Below are positions 15,126-22,898 of a stretch of DNA of 33,322 bases, piece by piece. The stretch's first letter is position 1. Every line of letters starts with the position of its first letter. Position numbers and translations under genes: made by a program. The notes under the pieces were generated by a model. That model ran no database searches. It was given only the letters and a program-made list of their open reading frames with translations, and was not told where the DNA came from. Origin of the DNA: Chloroflexota bacterium (GTDB lineage: Bacteria; Chloroflexota; Dehalococcoidia; UBA2979); assembly GCA_009840945.1 (NCBI GenBank), contig VXMU01000087.1, positions 1 to 33,322 of the forward strand. Direction: 5' to 3'.

Positions 15126-15228
15126 GCGCCATGCAGTCGCGTCGGCCGGTCCCGGCGCGCGCACCGACATCGCAGCGCACGAGTGCCCGGCGACCACGCG
15201 CCCGGCCTCGGAGCAGGAAGGACCAGCC

Positions 15229-16449
15229 ATGGACTGGGGCGACACACCAGAGCAGGAAGACTTCCGGATGAGCGTGCGAAGCTTCATCCAGGAGCGGCTC
15301 CCGGACTACTACCGCGGCGAGGCCTACGAGCGCCGCCGCGTCGAGGACGCCGAGCAGGACTGGCAGTGGGAGATGATGCACGGCAGCGACGAGGCCCGGT
15401 CCGCGGCGCAGGAGTGGTCCGACGCGCTCGCCGAGCACGGCTGGAACGCCCCCAACTGGCCCACCGAGTACGGCGGCTCCGGCCTCTCCACCATGGAGCA
15501 GTTCATCCTCAAGCAGGAGCTCGGCAGTGCACACGCCCCGGAGGTGGGCGGCGGCAACGGCATCCCCCAGATCGGCCCCACGCTGCTGGTGCACGGCACC
15601 GACGAGCAGAAGGAGAAGTTCCTGGGACCGACGCTCCGCGGTGAGATGCTGTGGGCGCAGGGCTACTCCGAGCCGGGCGCGGGCTCCGACCTCGCCTCGC
15701 TGCAGACACGCGCCATCCGCGATGGCGACGAGTACGTGATCAACGGGCAGAAGATGTGGACCTCCACGGCCCACAAGTCCAACTACCTGTTCGGCATGTT
15801 CCGGACAGACCCGGACGCCCCGAAGCACCGTGGCATCACGTTCATGGTCATGGAGATGACCGAACCGGGCATCACCGTCCGGCCGATCGTCGCCATGGAC
15901 TGGCGTCACGCGACCAACGAGACCTTCTTCGAGGACATGCGCGTCCCCGTCGACCAGGTCATCGGCGAGGTCAACCGCGGCTGGTACGTCGGCATGACGC
16001 TGCTCGACTTCGAGCGCTCCGGCATCGCCGGCGCAGCCGCGCAGCGCGAGACGCTGGCCGAGACCGTCGAGACGATCCAGGCGGACGCGATCCCGAACCG
16101 CGGCCACCAGCTGCGCAGCGAGATCGCCGAGCGCGCCATCGAGATCGAGGTCAACAACAACCTCGCCATGCGCATCGCATCGATGCAGGCGAGCGGCCTG
16201 ATCCCGAACTACGAAGCGTCGATGGGCAAGGCGTACACGACCGAGCTCGAACAGCGACTCGCCCGCACGGGGATGAAGACATTCGGGCTGTACTCGGGCC
16301 TGTGGGACGCCGACGACGAGCGCTCTCCGCTGCGCTCGGCGCACACGCGCACGTACGTCAGCAGCGTGGTGATGACCATCGCCGGGGGCTCCTCGGAGAT
16401 CCAGCGCAACATCATCGCGACGCGCGGGCTGGGACTGCCGCGCGGCTAG
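15229..16449 (+). CDS. Acyl-CoA dehydrogenase family protein (copy 3)
   Basis: A 406-residue acyl-CoA dehydrogenase, clearly homologous to the two upstream copies but more diverged. It keeps YSEPGAGSDLASLQTRA (146-162), LLDFERSG with Glu262 as the likely base, and the same terminal block AGGSSEIQRNIIATRGLGLPRG. Differences cluster at 100-115 and 270-300, the regions that usually line the acyl pocket, so another substrate is likely. ATG 15229 has AGGAAGGA just upstream (15215-15222). A longer open frame upstream crosses the repeat block and is not credible as coding. A 13-bp hairpin at 16477-16506 closes the unit. Confidence 0.92.
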   Translation: MDWGDTPEQEDFRMSVRSFIQERLPDYYRGEAYERRRVEDAEQDWQWEMMHGSDEARSAAQEWSDALAEHGWNAPNWPTEYGGSGLSTMEQFILKQELGSAHAPEVGGGNGIPQIGPTLLVHGTDEQKEKFLGPTLRGEMLWAQGYSEPGAGSDLASLQTRAIRDGDEYVINGQKMWTSTAHKSNYLFGMFRTDPDAPKHRGITFMVMEMTEPGITVRPIVAMDWRHATNETFFEDMRVPVDQVIGEVNRGWYVGMTLLDFERSGIAGAAAQRETLAETVETIQADAIPNRGHQLRSEIAERAIEIEVNNNLAMRIASMQASGLIPNYEASMGKAYTTELEQRLARTGMKTFGLYSGLWDADDERSPLRSAHTRTYVSSVVMTIAGGSSEIQRNIIATRGLGLPRG

Positions 16450-16476
16450 CCCCGGCACGCGACGAGGACTCCATGA

Positions 16477-16506
16477 GCGAGGGGCGGCGGCAGCGCCGCC
16501 CCTCGC
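16477..16506 (+). terminator. Strong hairpin after acyl-CoA dehydrogenase 3
   Basis: A perfect 13-bp stem (GCGAGGGGCGGCG with CGCCGCCCCTCGC) around a GCAG loop, 27 bases beyond the stop. No U-tract follows. It separates the acyl-CoA island from the exported protein gene at 16531. Confidence 0.65.
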
Positions 16507-16530
16507 CGTCTCACCGGCACGGACAGCTTC

Positions 16531-18762
16531 GTGCGTAACGCCGTCTACGCCGCCATCTCGCTGGCGGTCGCGATCATCGCCGCCACCCTCGCGTTGCTCC
16601 TCGGCGGCGACTCCTCGGGACCGACGGTGACCCGGACGGTCGCGCCCGTCACCGCGCCGGACCCGAGGCCCGCGCTGCCGACTCCGACGCAGACGCCGTG
16701 GCCGCGCGCCACCGCTACGCCCGCGCCGACACCGGCGCGGCCACCTCCGCCCACGCCCACCCCACCGTCACCCGGGATCCTCACCCTCACCCCCTCGTCG
16801 GGGGTCGCCGCCGGGACGCCCACGCCCGAGCGCACCTCGGACCCGCCGATCCCGTACCGCGCGTTCGACGCGGGCGGGCAGGCGTCGACGGCGGGCAGCT
16901 ACGCGCTCCTCGCGGTCGAGGACGGCGTGGCGCGCACCGTCGTGACGTACGAGGAGCGGCGCACGGAGGTGACGCTCGCGCGCTTCCACGTCGTCGACGC
17001 GGACGGCGAGTCGCGCGCCGAGCGCTACGACGCGGTGGCCGTGGGCGACGTCGTCGAGTGGCGGCAGGCGGAGGACTGCTGGACGCGCTACCAGGTGACC
17101 TCGACGCCGGAGCCCGAAGAGGGAGCCACAACGCGGGAGTTCGGGGTGCGCTGGATGACCTACGCGTTCACGGGCTGCAGCGGGCCCATCGCGCCGGATG
17201 CGGCCGTCACGGTGGACCTCGGCCCGCTGCCGGACCTCGGCAATCCGAGTCTCGCATACCCGATCCGGCACGGGCCGTGGCAGCTCGTGCCGAAAGAGTG
17301 GGAAGGACGCACCGAGCAGGCCGCGGACCGCCGCCCTCCCTGGCGCTACGACCGCGCGCCGCTTCCGAAGACGTCGCTGTTCCATGCCCGGCAGCTGCCC
17401 TACTGGCGCGACCCCGCGCTGCCGGGGCCGTGGACGCTGCTGGTCGCGGAGCGCGAGTCGGCCTCCCCGTACCAGTACGGCTACCGCGCGAACTACGGGA
17501 CCACCACGGGGCTCGACGCGTTCACGATCAGCGGCTCGGTCGCGTTCCTGGACGGCGAGCGCACCTCGGTGGAGTGCGAGAGCGTCTGCCACGAGACGCG
17601 GGTGATCGCGGGGCGTCCGGCCCGCATCTCGTACAGCCCTCCCGACCCCTTCAACCCCACCGTCGTGCCCGCGACGGTGCGGGTCTACGACCCGGAGACC
17701 GAGGCCCGCTACGTCATCCGGGAAAGCGACCGCCTCCTCCTCGGCGGGCGCATCGCCGACGCGCTCGCGATCGCGCGCAGCCTGTTCGAGCCGGAGCCCG
17801 AGCGGACCGGCATCCTGCGCTACGGCCACACCGACCCCCTGGGCGCGGTCGAGGAGCCCGGCAGCTACGCATTCATGACCGGCGCGGGTATCGCGGCAGC
17901 AGCCATCGATACGTTCGACGGGCTGCGCGACGGATCCGCGACGGCATTGCTGGTGCACACGTCGGACGTCGACGGCGCGTCCCACGGCGCACGCTTCGAC
18001 GCGCTCGCGGCGGGCGACCGCTTCGAGTGGCGTCGTGCCGACGACTGCTGGGTGCGGTACCGCGTGACCGAGGTGCTGCCGGATCCCCGCGGTGGCGCGC
18101 CGCGGAAGCTGCTCGGCGTGCAGCCGGAGACCTACGCGTTCACCGGATGCCGGGGCGAGATGCCGGAGCACGCGTACGCCACGTTCGACTTCAACCCGCT
18201 CCCGGACCTCGGCGGCACGAGCCTCGCCGTGCCCGTGGTCCACGGGCCGTGGCAGCTCGTGCCCGAGGGCTGGCTTGGCGCGTCCGGGGTCACGTCGAGA
18301 CGGGCTCACGACGCGGACGACGCCGCATCGGGCGACCTGGCCGTGGCGCTGGCCGAGCCGGAACGGATCGCGTCGGCCTTCCCCGAGGGCTGGAGCTTCG
18401 CGGGGGCGTTCGCCGGGCCGCTCTCCGACATCACGCCGGGACCGTGCGCGCGCTGGGACAGCGCGGACGGACGCCCGGCGGTCGAGATCTGCGAGACGCT
18501 CCGCGCCACGGAGTACGACGCGCTCCCCGCGTCCGAGCGCGCGGGGGCGACGGTCCGCGAGGCCCGCACCGTCGGCGACCGCCCGGCGCTCGTCACCTAC
18601 AGCCCGCCCGGCGAGGAGCACGACCCGCTCCTCCCCGTCGAGGTCTCCGTGTACGACGCCGCGACGGAGACCATCTACGAGGTGTTCGGCTACGACCCGT
18701 CGCTCGCCGGCAGCAACGTCGACGCCGTGCTCGCGATCGCCCGCAGCCTCCTCGAGCCGTAG
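16531..18762 (+). CDS. Anchored exported protein made of two copies of an unknown ~315-residue module
   Basis: I do not recognise the family of this 743-residue protein. It starts with an uncleaved-looking hydrophobic anchor (about 5-25), then a Pro/Thr-rich linker to about residue 108, typical of surface spacers. The rest is an internal duplication, about 108-423 and 428-743. Both copies carry, in order, a segment VEWRQAEDCWTRY or FEWRRADDCWVRY; TYAFTGC; PLPDLG; HGPWQLVP; a Cys-containing strand; GRPARISYSPP or DRPALVTYSPP; a VYD strand; and DALAIARSLFEP or AVLAIARSLLEP. Conserved Cys pairs in each copy suggest disulfides outside the cell. The start is GTG 16531 with only a weak GGACA upstream. 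It lies between two terminator-like or promoter elements and so is probably monocistronic. Confidence 0.8.
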   Translation: MRNAVYAAISLAVAIIAATLALLLGGDSSGPTVTRTVAPVTAPDPRPALPTPTQTPWPRATATPAPTPARPPPPTPTPPSPGILTLTPSSGVAAGTPTPERTSDPPIPYRAFDAGGQASTAGSYALLAVEDGVARTVVTYEERRTEVTLARFHVVDADGESRAERYDAVAVGDVVEWRQAEDCWTRYQVTSTPEPEEGATTREFGVRWMTYAFTGCSGPIAPDAAVTVDLGPLPDLGNPSLAYPIRHGPWQLVPKEWEGRTEQAADRRPPWRYDRAPLPKTSLFHARQLPYWRDPALPGPWTLLVAERESASPYQYGYRANYGTTTGLDAFTISGSVAFLDGERTSVECESVCHETRVIAGRPARISYSPPDPFNPTVVPATVRVYDPETEARYVIRESDRLLLGGRIADALAIARSLFEPEPERTGILRYGHTDPLGAVEEPGSYAFMTGAGIAAAAIDTFDGLRDGSATALLVHTSDVDGASHGARFDALAAGDRFEWRRADDCWVRYRVTEVLPDPRGGAPRKLLGVQPETYAFTGCRGEMPEHAYATFDFNPLPDLGGTSLAVPVVHGPWQLVPEGWLGASGVTSRRAHDADDAASGDLAVALAEPERIASAFPEGWSFAGAFAGPLSDITPGPCARWDSADGRPAVEICETLRATEYDALPASERAGATVREARTVGDRPALVTYSPPGEEHDPLLPVEVSVYDAATETIYEVFGYDPSLAGSNVDAVLAIARSLLEP

Positions 18763-18825
18763 AGTCGCCGCCGCGGCACAGGGCGGCACATCGCGGCCCG
18801 GCAGTAGCGCCCGCGTGCGCAGCGC

Positions 18826-18834
18826 TGCCATACT
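18826..18834 (+). promoter_or_regulatory. Extended -10 promoter for the fabD-fabG-nusB genes
   Basis: TGC followed by CATACT lies 51 bases before ATG 18886 and matches the TGn-hexamer style of other promoters here. A GGAG ribosome site is at 18877-18880. Confidence 0.45.
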
Positions 18835-18885
18835 GCCCGCGGCGATTTCGCCGCCAGCAGACCAGCACCGAACGATGGAGTCCGC

Positions 18886-19845
18886 ATGTCCCCCGTCACC
18901 ATCCCCGACCTCCCCGTCGCCGCCGATCAGGCTTGGCTCTTCCCCGGACAGGGCGCCCAGCACGTCGGCATGGGCAAGGACCTCCACGACGAGATGCCCT
19001 CCGCCCGCGCCGTCTTCGAGGCCGCCGACGAAGCCCTCGGCTTCTCGCTCTCCGGGCTCTGCTTCGAGGGCCCCGAGGACGAGCTGACGCGCACCGTCAA
19101 CACGCAGCCCGCGCTGGTCGCGCACGGCATCGCCGCGCTGGTCGCAGCCATCGACGCCGGGACGATCACGAGCCGGCCGGCGGTCGTCGCCGGGCACTCG
19201 CTGGGCGAGTACGCGGCGCTCATCGCCGCCGGCGCCATCAGCTTCGAGGACGGGATCCGGCTCGTGCACCGGCGCGGCGAACTGATGCAGGAGGCCTGCG
19301 ACGCGACGCCGGGCACGATGGCCGCGGTGCTCGGCCTCGAGCGCGACCAGGTCGCGGCGATCTGCGCCGAGCACGGCGCCGCCGTCTGCAACGAGAACGC
19401 ACCGGGCAACGTGAGCATCGGCGGGACCGTTGAGGCCGTGCAGGGTGCGACCGCCGCCGCCGAGGAGGCCGGCGCGTCGCGCATCGTCCCGCTCGCCGTC
19501 GCGGGCGCGTTCCACACGCCGCTCATGCAGAGCGCGCAGGACGGCATGGCGATCGAGCTCGCCGCCGCCGCGTTCAGCGACCCCGGCATCCCCGTGGTCT
19601 CGAACGTGACAGGACAGAACCTCACCTCGGCCGGCGAGCTGGCCGGCGAGCTCACCTCGCAGATCACGAGCCCGGTGCTGTGGGTCGACGGCGTGCGCGC
19701 GATGCTCGGCGCGGGCGTGACCTCGTTCACCGAGTTCGGCCCGGGCCGCGTGCTCACCGGCGCGCTGCGCCGCACCGAGCGCTCCGCCGAGAGCCGCAAC
19801 GTGGCGACGGCCGCGGACGCCCGCGGCGAAGAGCCCGAGGAGTAG
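18886..19845 (+). CDS. fabD: Malonyl-CoA:ACP transacylase
   Basis: FabD moves malonyl groups from CoA to acyl carrier protein for fatty acid synthesis. The 319-residue protein has the opening FPGQGAQHVGMG (19-30) and the nucleophile elbow GHSLG with Ser105. Arg130 for the malonyl carboxylate lies in VHRRGELMQ, and the catalytic His210 in VAGAFHTPLM. It ends with an acidic tail (ARGEEPEE) that is a little longer than usual. fabG starts 2 bases after its stop, and acpP lies 1.3 kb downstream. fabH and fabF, often in the same cluster, are absent. Confidence 0.95.
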   Translation: MSPVTIPDLPVAADQAWLFPGQGAQHVGMGKDLHDEMPSARAVFEAADEALGFSLSGLCFEGPEDELTRTVNTQPALVAHGIAALVAAIDAGTITSRPAVVAGHSLGEYAALIAAGAISFEDGIRLVHRRGELMQEACDATPGTMAAVLGLERDQVAAICAEHGAAVCNENAPGNVSIGGTVEAVQGATAAAEEAGASRIVPLAVAGAFHTPLMQSAQDGMAIELAAAAFSDPGIPVVSNVTGQNLTSAGELAGELTSQITSPVLWVDGVRAMLGAGVTSFTEFGPGRVLTGALRRTERSAESRNVATAADARGEEPEE

Positions 19846-19847
19846 CG

Positions 19848-20606
19848 ATGAGCCCGCAGGGGAACCTCTCCGGCAAGACGGCCGTCGTCACCGGCGGCGC
19901 GCGCGGCATCGGCCGCGCCATCGCGATGGAGCTGGGCCACCAGGGCGCGCGGGTGATCATCACCTACCGCAGCGAGGAGCTCCTCGCGAACGCCGTCGCC
20001 GGTGACCTCCGCAACATCGGCGCAGACTCCTCGACCGTCCGCGTCGACGTGCGCAACACCGACGACCTCGAGCAGCTCTTCCAGGAGGTGCGACAGGCGC
20101 ACGGGGGCGTCGACATCCTCGTCAACAACGCGGGCGTGACCGACGACGGCCTCGTCATGCGCATGACGGACGAGTCGTGGACCAAGGTGGTCGAGACGAA
20201 CCTGACCGGCACCTTCCACGCGACCCGGCTGGCGCTGCGCCAGATGACGCGCGCGCGCTGGGGCCGGGTGATCAACATCACCTCGGTGGTGGCGGCCATG
20301 GGGAACGCAGGGCAGGCGAACTACTCCGCCGCCAAGGCCGGCATCATCGGCTTCACGCGCTCCGTGGCGCGCGAGGTGGCCTCGCGCAACGTCACCGTGA
20401 ACTCGGTGGCGCCGGGGTTCGTCGAGACGGACATGACGGCGCACCTGACGGAAGACCAGCGCAGCGCCATCCTCAACATGGTGCCGATGGGCCGTCACGC
20501 AACGCCCGAGGACATCGCGCCGATCGTCGCCTTCCTGGCCTCGGACGGCGCGGCGTACATCACCGGCCAGACGTTGCACGTCGACGGCGGGCTCGTGATG
20601 CGATGA
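19848..20606 (+). CDS. fabG: 3-oxoacyl-ACP reductase
   Basis: An NADPH-dependent ketoacyl-ACP reductase of the short-chain dehydrogenase family, 252 residues. Cofactor motif TGGARGIG is at 15-22, NNAG at 93-96, and the catalytic set is Asn118, Ser146, Tyr159 and Lys163. The ending YITGQTLHVDGG is typical. Only two bases separate its ATG 19848 from the fabD stop, so the two are surely co-transcribed. The position between fabD and acpP supports a fatty-acid synthesis role rather than a catabolic one. Confidence 0.94.
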   Translation: MSPQGNLSGKTAVVTGGARGIGRAIAMELGHQGARVIITYRSEELLANAVAGDLRNIGADSSTVRVDVRNTDDLEQLFQEVRQAHGGVDILVNNAGVTDDGLVMRMTDESWTKVVETNLTGTFHATRLALRQMTRARWGRVINITSVVAAMGNAGQANYSAAKAGIIGFTRSVAREVASRNVTVNSVAPGFVETDMTAHLTEDQRSAILNMVPMGRHATPEDIAPIVAFLASDGAAYITGQTLHVDGGLVMR

Positions 20607-20643
20607 GCGCGCGTCGCAGCGTCCGGGCGGACCGGTAGCCGCC

Positions 20644-21093
20644 GTGCCCGCCGGATCGCGTCGCCGCTCGCGCATCATCGCCTTCCAGGCGCTCTACGAG
20701 GCCGACCAGAGCGGCCACGAGACCGCCGAGGTCCTCGACCGCCACCTGGACGGCTCCAACCTCTCGGAGGGGGCGGCCGGCTTTGTGCGCGAGCTCGTGG
20801 ACGGCGTGGGCGAGCACCGCGAGGAGATCGACGCGATGATCGGGGAGCGCGCGTCCGCGTTCCCGCTGGGCGAGATGGCGCCGGTCGACCGCAACGTGCT
20901 GCGCCTTGCCATCTTCGAGATCTGCTTCGATAATCGGCGCGCTCCGCTGGCGGTCGTGATCAACGAAGCCGTGGAGCTCGCCAAGGGCTACGGCTCTGAG
21001 TCCTCCGGCCGGTTCGTGCACGGTGTGCTGGGATCAGTCGCCGGGGCGCAGCAGGCCGGAGCGGACGCCGCCCAGGGGCAGACCCCTGCGTGA
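20644..21093 (+). CDS. nusB: Transcription antitermination protein NusB
   Basis: NusB pairs with NusE (S10) on boxA RNA to support rRNA transcription. The 149-residue protein shows the family frame: a basic start SRRRSRIIAFQALYEAD, the FVRELVDGV helix, MAPVDRNVLRLAIFEI and VINEAVELAKGYG, then SGRFVHGVLG. The start is GTG 20644 with no clear ribosome site. It follows fabG by 37 bases and probably depends on read-through from it. The C-terminal extension after GVLGSV is Ala/Gln-rich and probably disordered. Its place inside the fab cluster is unusual. Confidence 0.93.
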   Translation: MPAGSRRRSRIIAFQALYEADQSGHETAEVLDRHLDGSNLSEGAAGFVRELVDGVGEHREEIDAMIGERASAFPLGEMAPVDRNVLRLAIFEICFDNRRAPLAVVINEAVELAKGYGSESSGRFVHGVLGSVAGAQQAGADAAQGQTPA

Positions 21094-21152
21094 GTCTCGG
21101 ATAACCTGCATTCGTCGCGGCCGAGGACAGCCGCACGCGAGAGGAAGAGATA

Positions 21153-21410
21153 GTGCCAACCACCTACGAGCGCGTGCGCGCGATGATCGTCGAGCAGCTG
21201 GGTGTGGACGAGTCCGACGTGACGCCGAATGCGTCGTTCGTCGACGACCTCAACGCCGACTCGCTGGACCTGGTCGAGCTCATTATGTCGCTCGAAGAGG
21301 AGTTCTCGGGCGAGGGCAACGACATCGAGATCTCCGACGAGGACGCCGAGAAGATCCAGACTGTGCAGGACGCCATCGACTTCCTGCACGACCTCGGCAT
21401 CGAGGACTAG
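21153..21410 (+). CDS. acpP: Acyl carrier protein
   Basis: An 85-residue acidic acyl carrier protein. The phosphopantetheine site is Ser37 in [12 protein letters not shown], and the flanking helices ([21 protein letters not shown]) are canonical. The start is GTG 21153, with a GAGAGGAAG ribosome site at 21140-21148. It carries the growing acyl chain for FabD and FabG upstream. A weak -10-like GATAAC (21100-21105) may give it its own promoter in addition to read-through from nusB. The length is slightly above the usual 77-82 residues. Confidence 0.95.
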   Translation: MPTTYERVRAMIVEQLGVDESDVTPNASFVDDLNADSLDLVELIMSLEEEFSGEGNDIEISDEDAEKIQTVQDAIDFLHDLGIED

Positions 21411-21432
21411 CTCACCACGGGACGGCGCGCCC

Positions 21433-21462
21433 GGGCGGCCTCGCACTGCTCGGGCCGCGCCC
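21433..21462 (+). terminator. Imperfect hairpin after acpP
   Basis: GGGCGGCC pairs with GGCCGCGCCC with a 2-base bulge, about 22 bases past the acpP stop and before the tatB promoter. It is a weak terminator candidate without a U-tract. Confidence 0.35.
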
Positions 21463-21490
21463 GATGTGATCCGCTGACGCCCGCCGGGCG

Positions 21491-21496
21491 TATCAT
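21491..21496 (+). promoter_or_regulatory. -10 box (TATCAT) directly before tatB, leaderless layout
   Basis: TATCAT ends 9 bases before ATG 21506. Transcription would start within about 0-3 bases of the start codon, and no ribosome site is present in the gap. Confidence 0.5.
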
Positions 21497-21505
21497 CAAC
21501 GCACC

Positions 21506-22048
21506 ATGGAACTGCTAGGCGTCGGGGCTGCCGAAGCGCTCGTGGTCTTCGTGATCACGCTCATCGTCGTGGGCCCGCACCGCTTCCCGGAGATCGCGCG
21601 CCAGGGCGGGCGCTACTACCGCATCGCCCGCCGCTACGCGACCGAGGTCACCAACGACGTGCGCGGCGCCATCCAGGAGCTCGAGGCCGAGGTCGAGGCG
21701 CAGAAGGAAGAGCTGGAGGCTGTCGGCACCGAGCTGAGCGAGGGCATCCAGGAGACCGTGCGCGAGACCCGCAGCGAGCTGCGCGAGATCGGCCGCTCCA
21801 CCGGCGAGGCCGTGTCGAGCGCCGAGCCCGCCGCCACGCCGCAACCCGCGACGCCCCAGAACGGCCAGGCGGCGCCCGCGGCACCGTCCTCCGCCCCCAC
21901 GGCAGAGCCCTCGGCGACCACGGCAGAGCCCTCGGCGGCGCAGCCCGCTGCTCCCGCCGCACCGGCCGTCACGTTGCAGACGCCCCGCGAGCTGCCGGAG
22001 GGCGACGAGGACGACCCGCCGACTGAGCGCCGCTCCGGCGACGAGTAG
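21506..22048 (+). CDS. tatB: Sec-independent translocase TatA/TatB-type protein
   Basis: A 180-residue twin-arginine translocase component. One N-terminal membrane helix (about 8-22) is followed by the hinge GPHRFPEIAR (23-32) and an amphipathic helix running into a long Glu-rich coiled segment (about 45-100). The GP plus FPE pattern and the length favour TatB over TatA. Residues about 105-160 form an Ala/Pro/Ser/Thr-rich, probably disordered tail, including a doubled AEPSA unit. tatC follows 5 bases later. No ribosome site is visible before the ATG, consistent with leaderless expression. Confidence 0.87.
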   Translation: MELLGVGAAEALVVFVITLIVVGPHRFPEIARQGGRYYRIARRYATEVTNDVRGAIQELEAEVEAQKEELEAVGTELSEGIQETVRETRSELREIGRSTGEAVSSAEPAATPQPATPQNGQAAPAAPSSAPTAEPSATTAEPSAAQPAAPAAPAVTLQTPRELPEGDEDDPPTERRSGDE

Positions 22049-22053
22049 CCACG

Positions 22054-22824
22054 GTGGCCACGACCATCGATCCGGATCCGCCCGCCGAGCTGCCACCCGA
22101 GCTGGCCGGGCAGATGACGCTCCTGGATCACCTCCGGGAGCTGCGCACGCGCGTCACCTGGATGGCCGGGGCGGTCATCCTCGGGATGTGCGTCTTCTTC
22201 GCCCCGCCCATCAACTTCCTGGCGTGGGAGATCCTGCTCGAGCCGGGGCGGGAGCGCGTCGACAACTTCAAGGTGATCGCGATCGAGCCGCTCGAGAACC
22301 TCGGCGTCTACTTCCGCATCGCGCTCGCAGGGGGCACGGCCGTTGCCATGCCGATGCTCGTGTACCAGACGCTGCGCTTCGTCGCGCCCGCGCTGACGCC
22401 GCAGGAGAAGCGCTGGATCTACCCGATCGCCTTCGGCGCGACGCTCGCGTTCCTGGCCGGCATGGCGTTCTGCTACTTCCTCGTGCTCCCCGCGGCGTTC
22501 GGCTTCCTGTTCGAGTTCGGCAGCGAGCTCGCCCCCCCGGAAATCCGGATCAGCAGCTACATGAACCTGACGCTGCGGCTGATCGTGATCCTCGGGTTCG
22601 TCTTCGAGATGCCGATCCTGATCATGGGGCTCGCGAGGATGCGCGTCGTGCACTGGCGCAAGCTGCTCGGCTGGTGGCGCTGGGCGGTGATCGGCTCGTT
22701 CGTCGTCTCCGCGATCGCGACCCCGACGATCGACCCGGTCACGCAGTCACTGGTCGCGACCCCGATGGTCGTGCTCTACATCCTCGGCATCGGCCTCGCG
22801 TGGATGGTGCGGCGCCAGGAGTAG
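22054..22824 (+). CDS. tatC: Twin-arginine translocase subunit TatC
   Basis: TatC is the six-helix membrane core that recognises twin-arginine signal peptides of folded exported proteins. The 256-residue protein opens with the diagnostic MTLLDHLRELRTR (21-33). It has hydrophobic segments at about 37-52, 88-108, 127-155, 172-195, 213-232 and 234-250. YMNLTLRLIVILGFVFEMPIL is a typical mid-protein block. The start is GTG 22054, five bases after tatB, so translation is probably coupled. The gene pair forms a minimal TatBC system here; a separate TatA is not in the window. Confidence 0.94.
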   Translation: MATTIDPDPPAELPPELAGQMTLLDHLRELRTRVTWMAGAVILGMCVFFAPPINFLAWEILLEPGRERVDNFKVIAIEPLENLGVYFRIALAGGTAVAMPMLVYQTLRFVAPALTPQEKRWIYPIAFGATLAFLAGMAFCYFLVLPAAFGFLFEFGSELAPPEIRISSYMNLTLRLIVILGFVFEMPILIMGLARMRVVHWRKLLGWWRWAVIGSFVVSAIATPTIDPVTQSLVATPMVVLYILGIGLAWMVRRQE

Positions 22825-22880
22825 CCCTCGACGGTGGCGATCAACTGCATACGCAATAGCACCGTTCACACGCGGCGACG

Positions 22881-22889
22881 TGCTACGAT
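22881..22889 (+). promoter_or_regulatory. Extended -10 promoter of the uracil-DNA glycosylase gene, leaderless layout
   Basis: TGC followed by TACGAT ends 9 bases before ATG 22899. The hexamer and TGn are the same as before yceD. No ribosome site fits in the gap, so the transcript is probably leaderless. GTTCACAC lies at 22863-22870. Confidence 0.55.
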
Positions 22890-22898
22890 GACGCCGAT

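Noticed and set aside
14926-15228. N-terminal extension of dehydrogenase 3 into the upstream repeat block
   Set aside because: The extra residues resemble no acyl-CoA dehydrogenase. ATG 15229 has a good ribosome site and gives the same N terminus (MDW.D..EQ) as the two paralogues.
13195-16458. Very long open reading frame on the minus strand, antisense to dehydrogenase 2/3 and the thiolase-like gene
   Set aside because: It is a by-product of strong third-position GC bias in the plus-strand genes. Its translation is Arg/Ala/His/Val-rich without any recognisable domain and crosses intergenic hairpins and the repeat block.
16768-19515. Long minus-strand open frame antisense to the duplicated exported protein and fabD
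   Set aside because: It overlaps confidently identified fabD and has low-complexity composition typical of GC-rich shadow frames.
20603-20638. Eleven-codon ORF overlapping the fabG stop (ATGA)
   Set aside because: It is too short and has no ribosome site or conserved context. The real next gene is nusB at 20644 in another frame.
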